Shown here in pieces: positions 25,901-33,771 of a stretch of 47,081 bases of DNA. The first letter of the stretch is position 1. Each line of letters opens with the position of its first letter. The position numbers were made by a program, and so were the translations under genes. This DNA comes from Firmicutes bacterium UBA1422 (lineage in GTDB: Bacteria; Bacillota; Clostridia; Peptostreptococcales; Anaerovoracaceae): contig DBPK01000010.1 of assembly GCA_002304835.1 (NCBI GenBank), forward strand, positions 1 to 47,081, given 5' to 3'. The notes under the pieces are model-generated. The model saw only the letters and a program-made list of their open reading frames with translations. It had not been told where the DNA came from and did not search any database.

Positions 25901-26668
25901 TTCTTCCTTCATAAAAGCCTTTGCACATGCCGAAGTAGTACCGTCATACAAAAGTATGTTGATGAGTTTTTTGCCGTTTCTTACGGTTTTTTCGGTTATT
26001 TCAAAAACCCTTCCTTCAATTACCGCCTCACCCGTTTCGGGCAGACCGCTAATTGCCATGACAGGTTCTTTTATTGCCCTTCCCATTATGGCTTCCTGCC
26101 TGTCGTTTCTTTTGGTTTTATTTACTGTGTTTTTCTGCTTTGGTTCGGGTTTTTTTGAAACCTCTTCTCCCCGGCTTTCTATGTCTATCGATGTTCTTGC
26201 ATATTCATCCTCATGGTTTTTGAAGTCCACCTTTATATCAATATCAAAATTATCCTTCAGCATTTTCTGGAATTCCGGTGCCACCTGACTGTTGAGTGTC
26301 CTGACCGCAGTCTCTCCGAGAGCATATATTGTCAGATTGCCTTCTTCTTCCCTGAATTCATGGGGATATATCATCTTTGTAACTGCAGAATATCTGCCGT
26401 TTGACATCCTTATCATATGTCCAATAAATCTATCAAAAATATCCGTCCTTTCAAGACGGACATCTTCATATATGAATCTGATGTCAATTTGGGATACAGC
26501 CGGTATACCCTTCTTTATAGTCTCTTCTATTCTGCAGATATCCTCTGCGGGGACAATAAAATTGAGTCTTATATAAAGAGTCAGAGTTCCTGTCTCTTTT
26601 GTCATGACTGCTTTTTCAACTTTATACCGGTATCCTTCTCTTATGTAACTGTCAAGTATTTTCTTCAT
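22991..26668 (-). CDS. polC: DNA polymerase III alpha subunit PolC lacking the exonuclease domain
   Basis: 1225 residues against about 1440 for usual PolC. The N-terminal and OB regions, the PHP domain (ELHAHTKMSAMDG), the four-cysteine zinc site (CPACKK, CSNC), the polymerase core (GSRGSVGSS, PDIDLNF, TTGQHPGGII) and a C-terminal clamp-binding QLSLF are all present. In normal PolC a DEDDh 3'-5' exonuclease of about 180 residues interrupts the PHP domain after the IYGLEA motif. Here, IYGLEGYIFDDSD (about residue 375) runs through a short linker into NHVIMLAKDQNGLKNLYRLVS, so the exonuclease is cleanly absent. The replicative polymerase would need proofreading from a separate protein. The gene overlaps the upstream thioesterase by four bases. 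Confidence 0.96.
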   Translation of the reverse strand: MKKILDSYIREGYRYKVEKAVMTKETGTLTLYIRLNFIVPAEDICRIEETIKKGIPAVSQIDIRFIYEDVRLERTDIFDRFIGHMIRMSNGRYSAVTKMIYPHEFREEEGNLTIYALGETAVRTLNSQVAPEFQKMLKDNFDIDIKVDFKNHEDEYARTSIDIESRGEEVSKKPEPKQKNTVNKTKRNDRQEAIMGRAIKEPVMAISGLPETGEAVIEGRVFEITEKTVRNGKKLINILLYDGTTSACAKAFMKEEKWNDISEKLKENDLLKIKGDIEWDNFSNNIVIMAKHIEKGNQTKREDLSESKRIELHAHTKMSAMDGFNDIRGMIEQAASWGHRAIAITDHGVVQAFPEAFKAAADLKKQKGQEIKIIYGLEGYIFDDSDCLLPDGQIDYRSKKTNHVIMLAKDQNGLKNLYRLVSDSHIKYFYRKPRIPKSLLSARREGLIIGSACAQGEVYQAVLRKYTKEKIDETVDFYDYLEIQPLINNQFLIDGGLVSGKEELKDINRKIIELGREHGKTVVATCDTHYTSPDDFLYRKILMAGQGYKDTEGEQGLYLRTTGEMLSEFDYLDEETAADLVIKGPGYISDMIEEVMPVPYGKFPPKIEDADEILRRKCEKNAKERYGDPLPDKIRERLFAELDSIIGNDYAVLYVSAEKLVQKSLSDGYLVGSRGSVGSSFAATMAGITEVNPLPPHYICPACKKLEWGDETVYDCGADMPVINCSNCNTVMEQDGFNIPFETFLGFEGNKEPDIDLNFAGEYQARAHKFVEEIFGSENVFRAGTISTIASKTAYGFVMKYFEERGIPVNKYEAERLTKCCTGIRRTTGQHPGGIIILPKGHDIHEFCPVQHPANDSSTGVITTHFEYHAIDKNLFKLDILGHDNPSMIRQLQDMTGVDPLKVSLKDEKVMSLFNGIDSLDVKEPDYRFTHGSFGVPEFGTRFVRQMLDDTKPDKFADLVRISGFSHGTNVWINNAQEFISSGQATLKDAISTRDDIMNYLIQKGLTGKDAFEIMERVRKGKGVSEDQADLMRGAKVPSWYIESCRRITYMFPKAHAVAYVVMSFRIAYYKVYYPAQFYAVYFTTKVADFNWDIIKNGAEACLRRIDSLELKGKNMTKKEEDEVTVLEVAYEMYSRGYAFTDPVLGESKAVKFTIKEGAVQIPLCALLGVGENAGRAIEEEWEKKPFETIDEMRERTRINKTAIESLRSNGTLDGMPESDQLSLF

Positions 26669-27093
26669 AGCTTTCTAAAAAATGACTCCGCTTCCTTTCT
26701 CCATTCTTTTTCTTTTTGATCATGTGTTTCGTCAAGACTGAGTTCGTGTCTTACGGGTCTACCTTCATTATCAACAGTAACATATGTAACAAAGCTTTCC
26801 GCCTTGCTTTCTTCCGTCTTTTCATCAATAAGCTCCACATGCACCGTAATGCTGGTTTTACCCATTCTTACGACTTTTGCTGCAAAGGTTATGATGTCTC
26901 CCGGATAAACCGATTTTCTGAAATCGAATTTATGTGTGTTTTTATATCTCAGACCGTCTCCGTTTCCGAATACAATGGTGACGGCTGCAAATGAAGCTTC
27001 TATCATCCACTCCGAAGCCCTTCCCGCATAAAGGTTTGCATGGTGGTTAAGGTCTTCGTATCTTATCATATGTGTCGCATTATATGTTTTCAT
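26665..27093 (-). CDS. hotdog-fold acyl-CoA thioesterase family protein
   Basis: 142 residues. The pattern MIRYEDLNHHANLYAGRASEWMIEASFAAV, then TFAAKVVRMGKTSITVHVEL and ESFVTYVTVD fits the YkhA/BFIT-type acyl-CoA hydrolases. An Asp near the expected catalytic position is present (YEDLNHHANLYAG). It overlaps ispG by 14 bases and polC by four bases, so it is firmly inside the core operon. It would hydrolyse acyl-CoA in the cytoplasm; the chain length is unknown. Confidence 0.82.
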   Translation of the reverse strand: MKTYNATHMIRYEDLNHHANLYAGRASEWMIEASFAAVTIVFGNGDGLRYKNTHKFDFRKSVYPGDIITFAAKVVRMGKTSITVHVELIDEKTEESKAESFVTYVTVDNEGRPVRHELSLDETHDQKEKEWRKEAESFFRKL

Positions 27094-28150
27094 AGTTCTC
27101 TGCCATCCTCACAAGTTCTTTTATTATTTCCTCCTCAGGAACGGTCTTCACTGCCTTGCCCCGGATGAATATCAGTCCTTTTCCTTTTCCGCACGCAACT
27201 CCGAAATCCGCTTCTTTTGCTTCTCCCGGTCCATTGACTTCACAGCCCATAACTGCGATATCGAGACTTTTCATCCCTGCTTTCTTTCTTTTTTCGCAAA
27301 GGGGCATTATCTCTTTTTCCAGCTCAATTACCAGTTTCTCAATATCCATCCTGCTTCGTCCGCATGTGGGACATGATATTATATTGATGGGGATCCTGCC
27401 AAGACCGGCAGCAGCAATTATATTTTTTGCAGCGATAACTTCCTCTTCAGGATCTCCTGTAAGGGAAACTCTAACGGTGTCCCCTACACCGGCCAACAGC
27501 AGGGCGCCTATGCCTACAGCTGACTTTATTATTCCCTGTCTCTTTGTTCCTGCTTCAGTCACTCCGATATGCATCGGATGTTTTGTCATTTTTGAAAGGA
27601 GTATACATGCATCATAATTCATTGCCGGATCTGAAGCTTTTACCGATAAAACTAAATCTTCAAAATCCATGTCTTCTAAAAGTTTTGCGCTTCTGATAGC
27701 ACTCTCTGCAAGGCCCTCAGCTGTTACCCCTTTATATTTTTCGAGTATGTCCTTTTCAAGGGAACCGGAATTCACACCTACCCTTATGGGTATCCCTCTT
27801 TTTTTTGCCGCGTCAGCCACCTGTCTTACTTTTTCTCTGCTACCTATGTTTCCGGGATTTATCCTTATTTTATCGGCCCCTTTTTCTATGGCAGCCAATG
27901 CCAGCCTGTGATCAAAATGTATGTCCGCCACCAAAGGAATATCTGTTGCTTTTTTTATTTCTCCGAAAGCTTCTGCGGCCTTTAGATCAAAAACCGCAAG
28001 ACGTACTATATCGCAGCCCGCATCTGCCAGTCTTTTTATTTGATAAATGCACGCCTTTATATCTCTTGTATCCTTGTTTGTCATAGACTGCACGGATACC
28101 GGCTCTCCGCCACCTATAAATATATTTCCGCATTGTACTTTTTTTGTCAT
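27080..28150 (-). CDS. ispG: 4-hydroxy-3-methylbut-2-enyl diphosphate synthase IspG
   Basis: 356 residues from ATG 28150. Family landmarks: GGGEPVSVQSMTNKDTRD, VADIHFDHRLAL, INPGNIG, and the [4Fe-4S] cysteines in SCPTCGR and CEVNGPGEA. It carries out the penultimate step of the MEP isoprenoid pathway. It stands after rseP and dxr, a typical clostridial order that links isoprenoid supply to UppS. Confidence 0.97.
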   Translation of the reverse strand: MTKKVQCGNIFIGGGEPVSVQSMTNKDTRDIKACIYQIKRLADAGCDIVRLAVFDLKAAEAFGEIKKATDIPLVADIHFDHRLALAAIEKGADKIRINPGNIGSREKVRQVADAAKKRGIPIRVGVNSGSLEKDILEKYKGVTAEGLAESAIRSAKLLEDMDFEDLVLSVKASDPAMNYDACILLSKMTKHPMHIGVTEAGTKRQGIIKSAVGIGALLLAGVGDTVRVSLTGDPEEEVIAAKNIIAAAGLGRIPINIISCPTCGRSRMDIEKLVIELEKEIMPLCEKRKKAGMKSLDIAVMGCEVNGPGEAKEADFGVACGKGKGLIFIRGKAVKTVPEEEIIKELVRMAENYENI

Positions 28151-28172
28151 TGTTATACCCGCCTGATATTTT

Positions 28173-29189
28173 TCAGTTGAATATGGGAACAATAAATCTG
28201 ACAATATCATTCCATGTAACATATACCATCAGTAAAAGCAGAAGCATTATTCCAATGAAATGTATCTTCCCTTCCATATCATCTGTTATTGCTTTTCCGG
28301 TGATCTTTCTTACTATTATGAAAAGCAGCCGTCCCCCGTCCAGCGCCGGCAGGGGGAGCATATTGACTATGGCAAGATTCAGACTTATAAGGGACATGAA
28401 ATAAAGAAAATACATAAACCCGTAACTAATGCTCTGATCCACCATATAGACTATGCCCACAGGCCCCGAAAGTTCTTTCGCGGAAACATCTCCCGTGAAA
28501 AGCCGTTTTAATATTTCATACATGTTCACGGTCATATCAAAAGTTGCTTTTGCTCCGTCCTTTACGGCAGAGACCGGATCTCTCTGCCTGGCTGATGTTA
28601 TACCGATCATCTTCCGGCCCTCTTCATTTTTCATGAATCCCGTTACAAAGGTGTATTCTTTTCCGTTTCTTTCGACTGTTATTTCTGCTTTGTTATTTTC
28701 TGTGCCTGTTATTATGTCTGTAACATCCGTCCATTCATTTGTTTTATTGCCATCCACCATGACGATCTTGTCTCCCGGTTTCAATCCGGCTTCTTCAGCA
28801 GGGCTTCCTTTTTGTACCGCATCCAAGGTGGTAGTGGCAGTCCCTATATAGAAAACGAATATTATCATCAGAACGACCGCCAGCAAAAGGTTCATAAAAG
28901 AACCGGCACAAATCACTATGGCTTTCTGCCATGCTTTTTTGTTGTTCAGAGCTCTTGGTTCATCTGAATCCTCATCTTCTCCCTCCATTGCACAAAAACC
29001 GCCGATGGGGAAGATCCTCAAGGAATACTCCGTCTCGCCTTTTTGTTTTTTCCAGAATGCCGGTCCCATGCCTATGGCAAATTTATTCACTTTTACATGG
29101 CATGCTCTGGCTGCTATAAAATGACCCAGTTCGTGCATGAATATCAGCACGCAGAACATTGCTATGGCGTAAATTGCAGTAGTTATCAT
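28173..29189 (-). CDS. rseP: RIP metalloprotease RseP (site-2 protease)
   Basis: 338 residues. The zinc motif HELGH lies at residues 19-23, a PDZ domain at about 115-185 (GSPAEEAGLKPGDKIV), and the second active-site motif NMLPLPALDGGR is near 280. Four membrane segments are visible. It cleaves membrane-embedded substrates such as anti-sigma factors. It overlaps dxr by four bases. Confidence 0.96.
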   Translation of the reverse strand: MITTAIYAIAMFCVLIFMHELGHFIAARACHVKVNKFAIGMGPAFWKKQKGETEYSLRIFPIGGFCAMEGEDEDSDEPRALNNKKAWQKAIVICAGSFMNLLLAVVLMIIFVFYIGTATTTLDAVQKGSPAEEAGLKPGDKIVMVDGNKTNEWTDVTDIITGTENNKAEITVERNGKEYTFVTGFMKNEEGRKMIGITSARQRDPVSAVKDGAKATFDMTVNMYEILKRLFTGDVSAKELSGPVGIVYMVDQSISYGFMYFLYFMSLISLNLAIVNMLPLPALDGGRLLFIIVRKITGKAITDDMEGKIHFIGIMLLLLLMVYVTWNDIVRFIVPIFN

Positions 29190-30313
29190 ATTTTTTCCCT
29201 TATCTTTTTATCTTCTTCAAGTATTATCTCCGGCGTCAGCCGGTATTTTGGTATGTGCTCAAAGAGAACTCTTTCTATAGTGTCCTGAATTTGGGTGAAT
29301 CCTATCTTCCCTTCAAGGAATTTCTGTACCAGAACTTCATTGGCACCATTCATTACCACCGGATAGGTGCCTCCTTTTTTTGATGCTTCATATGCAAGAG
29401 ACAAACATCTGAAGGTGTTTGTATCAGGGTTTTCAAAAGTAAGGTTTGCACCTTCCTTTAGGATATCCAGACTTTTTAAATCATTTTTGCGTCGTTTTGG
29501 CCAACTCAGCGCATAGGCTATTGGCAATTTCATATCCGGCAGACCCATCTGTGCCATAATAGAATTATCCTCATATTCTACCATTGAATGTATTATGCTC
29601 TGAGGATGTATCACCACATCTATTTTTTCAAGAGCCAAATCAAAAAGCCATCTGGCTTCTATTACCTCAAGCCCCTTGTTCATAAGAGTTGCCGAATCTA
29701 TTGTTATTTTCTGCCCCATGCTCCAGTTGGGATGAGCAAGAGCCTGTTCTTTTGTCACATCATAAAGCTGTCTTAAGGATAAGCCTCTGAACGGTCCTCC
29801 CGATCCCGTCAGTATTATCCTTTTTACGGATTTTTTTTCGTTTCCCTGCATACATTGAAAGACGGCACTGTGCTCACTGTCTACCGGAAGGATCCCGACT
29901 CCCTTTTCGGCGGCTTTTTCCATTATGAGCTGTCCTCCGGCCACCAGGGTCTCCTTATTGGCCAGAGCTATATCTTTCCCGGCCAGGATAGCTCTGTATG
30001 TGGGCATAAGCCCCTTTATGCCCATAAGGGCATTAAGGACCATATGGCAGTCGCAGGAAGCAGCCTCGATAAGGCCTTCTTCTCCATATACCACATGGAT
30101 CTTCGGATACTTCTTTTGAAGTTCTTCCGCATCCTTCTTCTCTTTGACGGAAACCATATCCGGCAGAAACAAGTCTATCTGTTTTTGGATCAGCGAAATA
30201 TTTCTTCCGCATGTCAGTGCCGATACGGAATACTCTTCTCTGTTTTTTTCTATTATTTCAAGTGCCTGAGTACCTATAGACCCGGTACTGCCCAGCACGG
30301 CTATTTTTTTCAT
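29186..30313 (-). CDS. dxr: 1-deoxy-D-xylulose 5-phosphate reductoisomerase
   Basis: 375 residues. NADPH motif GSTGSIGTQALEII, metal and substrate motifs VDSEHSAVFQC, SGGPFRG and SATLMNKGLEVIEA are intact. First committed step of the MEP pathway. It starts 18 bases after cdsA ends. Confidence 0.98.
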   Translation of the reverse strand: MKKIAVLGSTGSIGTQALEIIEKNREEYSVSALTCGRNISLIQKQIDLFLPDMVSVKEKKDAEELQKKYPKIHVVYGEEGLIEAASCDCHMVLNALMGIKGLMPTYRAILAGKDIALANKETLVAGGQLIMEKAAEKGVGILPVDSEHSAVFQCMQGNEKKSVKRIILTGSGGPFRGLSLRQLYDVTKEQALAHPNWSMGQKITIDSATLMNKGLEVIEARWLFDLALEKIDVVIHPQSIIHSMVEYEDNSIMAQMGLPDMKLPIAYALSWPKRRKNDLKSLDILKEGANLTFENPDTNTFRCLSLAYEASKKGGTYPVVMNGANEVLVQKFLEGKIGFTQIQDTIERVLFEHIPKYRLTPEIILEEDKKIREKI

Positions 30314-30331
30314 GATTATAAATGATACCTT

Positions 30332-31138
30332 CTACTGTATTACAAAGATAATATAATAATAAACCATTGGTGCCGTAAAAAGAACGCTGTCAAAACGGTC
30401 AAGTATCCCACCGTGGCCCGGTATAAGATGGCCATAGTCCTTTATGCCCATCTTTCTCTTGAATATAGAGGCTGTGAGATCTCCCAGCTGAGATATTATT
30501 CCCCCCAGTATACCAAGTATAATACAGTGGATCAGATATTCTTCAGCAAAAAAATATCCGAAGGCTCCGCATATTATTATGCTGCCCATAACACCTCCGA
30601 TGGCACCTTCCACAGTTTTTTTGGGGCTTATGGAGGGGCAAAGTTTATGCCGGCCCAAAGCAAGGCCGGTGAAATATGCAAACACATCGGTACCGAATGC
30701 CGAAAATATTATTATCCATATCAGGATCGATGGTTTCCCCGTCTGATCCACAAGGACCATATGAAATGCAAAGAAAGCGATATATAAAGTCCCCGTGACA
30801 GTGGCCATGGCATCCTGAAGCTGTCTTTTTTCTATTTTGAAAAGATAAATCAGACTTGCTGCAACCGTTATAAATACCCAGAACATGAACGGGCTTTCGA
30901 GATCACCTTCGGTACTTCCGGAAAGGTCCAGATAAAGTGTATATCCATAAAGCAGTACTGTGGAAAATGCCGCCACCGGATAAGACGGCTTTGTCTCCAT
31001 GGAATCAAAGCCTTTGAAGAATTCATATATGGCAGCAAGGGTAAGTCCAAAACATGCCGCCATCAGCACATATCCTCCAAAGTATAGAACCGCCAGCATT
31101 GGCAGCATTATAAGTCCAGAAATGATCCTCGTTTTCAT
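30332..31138 (-). CDS. cdsA: phosphatidate cytidylyltransferase
   Basis: 268 residues, about eight membrane segments, and the C-terminal signature DYGHLIPGHGGILDRFDS. It makes CDP-diacylglycerol for phospholipid synthesis. It overlaps uppS by four bases. Confidence 0.97.
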   Translation of the reverse strand: MKTRIISGLIMLPMLAVLYFGGYVLMAACFGLTLAAIYEFFKGFDSMETKPSYPVAAFSTVLLYGYTLYLDLSGSTEGDLESPFMFWVFITVAASLIYLFKIEKRQLQDAMATVTGTLYIAFFAFHMVLVDQTGKPSILIWIIIFSAFGTDVFAYFTGLALGRHKLCPSISPKKTVEGAIGGVMGSIIICGAFGYFFAEEYLIHCIILGILGGIISQLGDLTASIFKRKMGIKDYGHLIPGHGGILDRFDSVLFTAPMVYYYIIFVIQ

Positions 31139-31857
31139 TTTCTTCTTCCTCCGAACCTTCTGTCCCTTTTTTGATATTCTTCTATGGCTTTTTCGAATTC
31201 TTCCGGCGAAAAATCAGGCCAGTAAGTATCAGTAAAAACAAATTCGCTGTAGGCCAGCTGCCAGAGCAGATAATTCGACAGACGCTTTTCCCCGCTGGTC
31301 CTTATAAGCAGATCCGGATCAGGGATCTTTGCTTCTCCGGTATAAAGCGAATCCGATATCATTTCTTCTGTTATATCGCAGGGCCTTATTTCCTTTTTTG
31401 CGACCATTTCTCCTATTTTGCATACTGCCTTTGTTATTTCGTCTCTGCTGCCGTAGTTCAAGGCGATATTGAAGTTCAAGCCATCATTGTCCGATGTGTA
31501 AGAGACCGCCTTGTCTATTCTTTCTCTAGCCTGGGTGGGAATGGAACTGTGATCCCCCAGTATCGTCACTTTTACGTTATTTTGATTAAGTTCATCAAGT
31601 TCCTTGTCCACATACTTGATCAGTAACTTAAAAATACCGCTTACTTCTTCTTCTGAACGTTTCCAGTTTTCAGTGGAAAATGCGTAAACGGTTAAATATC
31701 CCATGCCCAGAGCCGAAGCTCTTTTGACTATCTCTTTCATTGCCTTCATTCCGGCATTATGGCCGAATAATTTGGGTAGATTCTTTTCTTCGGCCCACCT
31801 GCCGTTGCCATCCATTATGATGGCAACATGGGCAGGTATCTTTTTCATATCCAGCAT
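31135..31857 (-). CDS. uppS: undecaprenyl diphosphate synthase (isoprenyl transferase)
   Basis: 240 residues. IMDGNGRWAEEK at the N-terminus and LIRTSGEKRLSNYLLWQ near the C-terminus are the diphosphate- and substrate-binding motifs. It builds the C55 lipid carrier for cell wall synthesis. ATG 31857 is used here; an in-frame ATG three codons later is possible. Confidence 0.97.
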   Translation of the reverse strand: MLDMKKIPAHVAIIMDGNGRWAEEKNLPKLFGHNAGMKAMKEIVKRASALGMGYLTVYAFSTENWKRSEEEVSGIFKLLIKYVDKELDELNQNNVKVTILGDHSSIPTQARERIDKAVSYTSDNDGLNFNIALNYGSRDEITKAVCKIGEMVAKKEIRPCDITEEMISDSLYTGEAKIPDPDLLIRTSGEKRLSNYLLWQLAYSEFVFTDTYWPDFSPEEFEKAIEEYQKRDRRFGGRRK

Positions 31858-31863
31858 TTCAGA

Positions 31864-32421
31864 TCATACTTCCATGATTTCTTTTTCTTTTTCTGCCAGT
31901 ATCTCATCAATAGCTATTATAGCATCGTCCACTTTTTTCTGAACTTCACCCAAGTCTTCTTTTAAGTCATCTTCTGTTAGGTCTCCTGCTTTTTCTTCTT
32001 TTTTGAGCTCTTCATTTGCGGATCTTCTCAGGTTTCTTACTGCCACCTTTGCCTCTTCGCCCATGGATTTAACGGTTTTTGTAAGCTCTTTTCTTCTTTC
32101 TTCTGTGACCTGGGGTATGGAAAGTCTGATACATTTGCCGTCATTTGCAGGACTTATTCCCAGATTTGCAATATTTATTGCCTTTTCGATATCCCCTATT
32201 GCCTTGGGATCAAAGGGTGTGATCATCAGCGTCCTGGGATCGGGGACCGATATATTTGCCATCTGCTTAAGAGGTGTGGGTGTGCCGTAATACTCTGCTT
32301 CGATCCTATCAAGGAGTGCGGGATTAGCTCTTCCTGCCCTTACCGCATTGAGCTCTTCTTTGAGGGCTGATTCTGTTTTTCCTATTTTTGTTTCCAGAAC
32401 TTCGATAACTTTATCACTCAT
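31864..32421 (-). CDS. frr: ribosome recycling factor
   Basis: 185 residues. EELNAVRAGRANPALLDRIEAEYYG and the C-terminal helical region are typical. It splits post-termination ribosomes together with EF-G. It lies 13 bases after pyrH, the conserved pair. Confidence 0.98.
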   Translation of the reverse strand: MSDKVIEVLETKIGKTESALKEELNAVRAGRANPALLDRIEAEYYGTPTPLKQMANISVPDPRTLMITPFDPKAIGDIEKAINIANLGISPANDGKCIRLSIPQVTEERRKELTKTVKSMGEEAKVAVRNLRRSANEELKKEEKAGDLTEDDLKEDLGEVQKKVDDAIIAIDEILAEKEKEIMEV

Positions 32422-32434
32422 CTTACACCTCCTA

Positions 32435-33139
32435 CTATTTAATAACTGTGCCTATCTTATCGCCGCATATGGCTTTCATTACATTGCCTTCTTTTGCCAA
32501 TTCAAATACGTGTATATCGATATTATTGTCCCTGCAAAGGGATGCCGCAGTTGAATCCATTACTTCCAGGCCTTTTTCGAGGACCTCCTGATGAGTAAGC
32601 GCCTCATACCTGATGGCATTGGAATCTTTTTCAGGGTCTGCTGAATATACCGCATCTATTTTCTTCGCCAGTAATATTATGTCCGCATCGATCTCCGCTG
32701 CCCTTAGGGCTGCCGTCGTATCTGTTGAGAAGAAGGGATTACCGGTGCCGGCACCGAATATGACCACTTTGCCCTTTTCCAGATGGTTGACGGCTTTCCT
32801 TCTTATATAAGGCTCCGCCACTTCCTTCATTTCAATGGCTGTTTGCACTCTTGTGGGTATTCCTATTGTCTCGAAGGCATCCTGCAGAGCCATGGCATTT
32901 ATGACCGTTGCCAGCATACCCATATAATCTGCAGTAGAACGATCCATGTTCTTGCTGGTGCGGCCTCTCCAGAAATTGCCGCCTCCCACAACTATAGCCA
33001 CCTGTACTCCCATATCATGTACTTCTCTTATCTGTTCAGCCACCTTCTTTAGCATGTCCTCACTTATTCCGAAATTTTTTTCTCCGGCCAGTGCTTCTCC
33101 GCTGATTTTGAGAATAACTCTTTTGTATTTGGGTTCCAT
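32435..33139 (-). CDS. pyrH: UMP kinase
   Basis: 234 residues. KRVILKISGEALAG and the VGGGNFWRGR motif mark bacterial UMP kinase. I chose ATG 33139 because an ATG six bases upstream lies inside the Shine-Dalgarno AGGAGG. It makes UDP from UMP. First gene of the frr-uppS-cdsA-dxr-rseP-ispG-polC chain, with an extended -10 promoter upstream. Confidence 0.97.
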   Translation of the reverse strand: MEPKYKRVILKISGEALAGEKNFGISEDMLKKVAEQIREVHDMGVQVAIVVGGGNFWRGRTSKNMDRSTADYMGMLATVINAMALQDAFETIGIPTRVQTAIEMKEVAEPYIRRKAVNHLEKGKVVIFGAGTGNPFFSTDTTAALRAAEIDADIILLAKKIDAVYSADPEKDSNAIRYEALTHQEVLEKGLEVMDSTAASLCRDNNIDIHVFELAKEGNVMKAICGDKIGTVIK

Positions 33140-33167
33140 AGGCATCCTCCTGTTTGATTTTCATAAT

Positions 33168-33176
33168 ATTATACCA
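33168..33176 (-). promoter_or_regulatory. extended -10 promoter of pyrH
   Basis: On the minus strand TGG-TATAAT gives a consensus extended -10 box (33176-33168), 28 bases before the start. The -35 region (GTGAAT) is weak, which an extended -10 box can compensate for. Confidence 0.65.
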
Positions 33177-33203
33177 TACATAAATATCATATTCACCTTT
33201 TTA

Positions 33204-33232
33204 TTGTATTTCAGTTTCAAAATTGTTATCAT
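33204..33232 (+). promoter_or_regulatory. promoter of the zinc-ribbon membrane protein
   Basis: -35 TTGTAT (33204-33209), 17-base spacer ending TGT, -10 TATCAT (33227-33232). Divergent from the pyrH promoter about 30 bases away. Confidence 0.55.
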
Positions 33233-33272
33233 TATCTAAGGTTATCAATGCATATAAAAGGAGTGATAAAAC

Positions 33273-33767
33273 ATGGCACTTTTCAAATGCCCGGAGTGCG
33301 GACATGCAGTATCTGAATTTGCCCAAACATGTCCAAACTGCGGATGTCCTCTAAAAACCCTTCAGAGTCAAGAAATAGGAGAAGAAGATCATTATCCAAA
33401 AGGCGGGGCAGACAAAATCGATGAAAAAGAACTGGAAACGGCAAAAACCAGAATGAAATATGAAGCTGACGAAAAAAAAAGAGCCAACCGGGGCCTTATT
33501 GCCATAGTAATAATTCTTATAGTTATTGTCTGTGCCGGTGTGGCTTTATATATAGTAAACTCTATGAATGAACAGGCAGACACAGAAAAAAAGCTGGAAC
33601 AGCTTCAGAATGAGAAACAGGAACAAAGCGAGGATCAGGTCAAAGAAGATAATGCCGATGAACAGCAAGACTCTGAACCTGCACCGGATAGCGAAAGTTC
33701 TCCGGAAGACAGTGTGGTCACCGATGACGGCACCGTTATAGAACCGCCTCCTGAAGAGGCCGAATAA
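33273..33767 (+). CDS. zinc-ribbon single-pass membrane protein with acidic tail
   Basis: 164 residues. The N-terminus is a zinc ribbon (CPECG, CPNCGCPL) in the cytoplasm. A membrane segment spans about 74-94 (GLIAIVIILIVIVCAGVALY). A long external tail follows that is rich in Glu, Gln, Asp and Pro (coiled at first, then disordered). Start ATG 33273 follows AAAAGGAG. It ends four bases before the convergent GGDEF/HD-GYP gene. Similar proteins are widespread in Bacillota without known function. Confidence 0.85.
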   Translation: MALFKCPECGHAVSEFAQTCPNCGCPLKTLQSQEIGEEDHYPKGGADKIDEKELETAKTRMKYEADEKKRANRGLIAIVIILIVIVCAGVALYIVNSMNEQADTEKKLEQLQNEKQEQSEDQVKEDNADEQQDSEPAPDSESSPEDSVVTDDGTVIEPPPEEAE

Positions 33768-33771
33768 AAAG

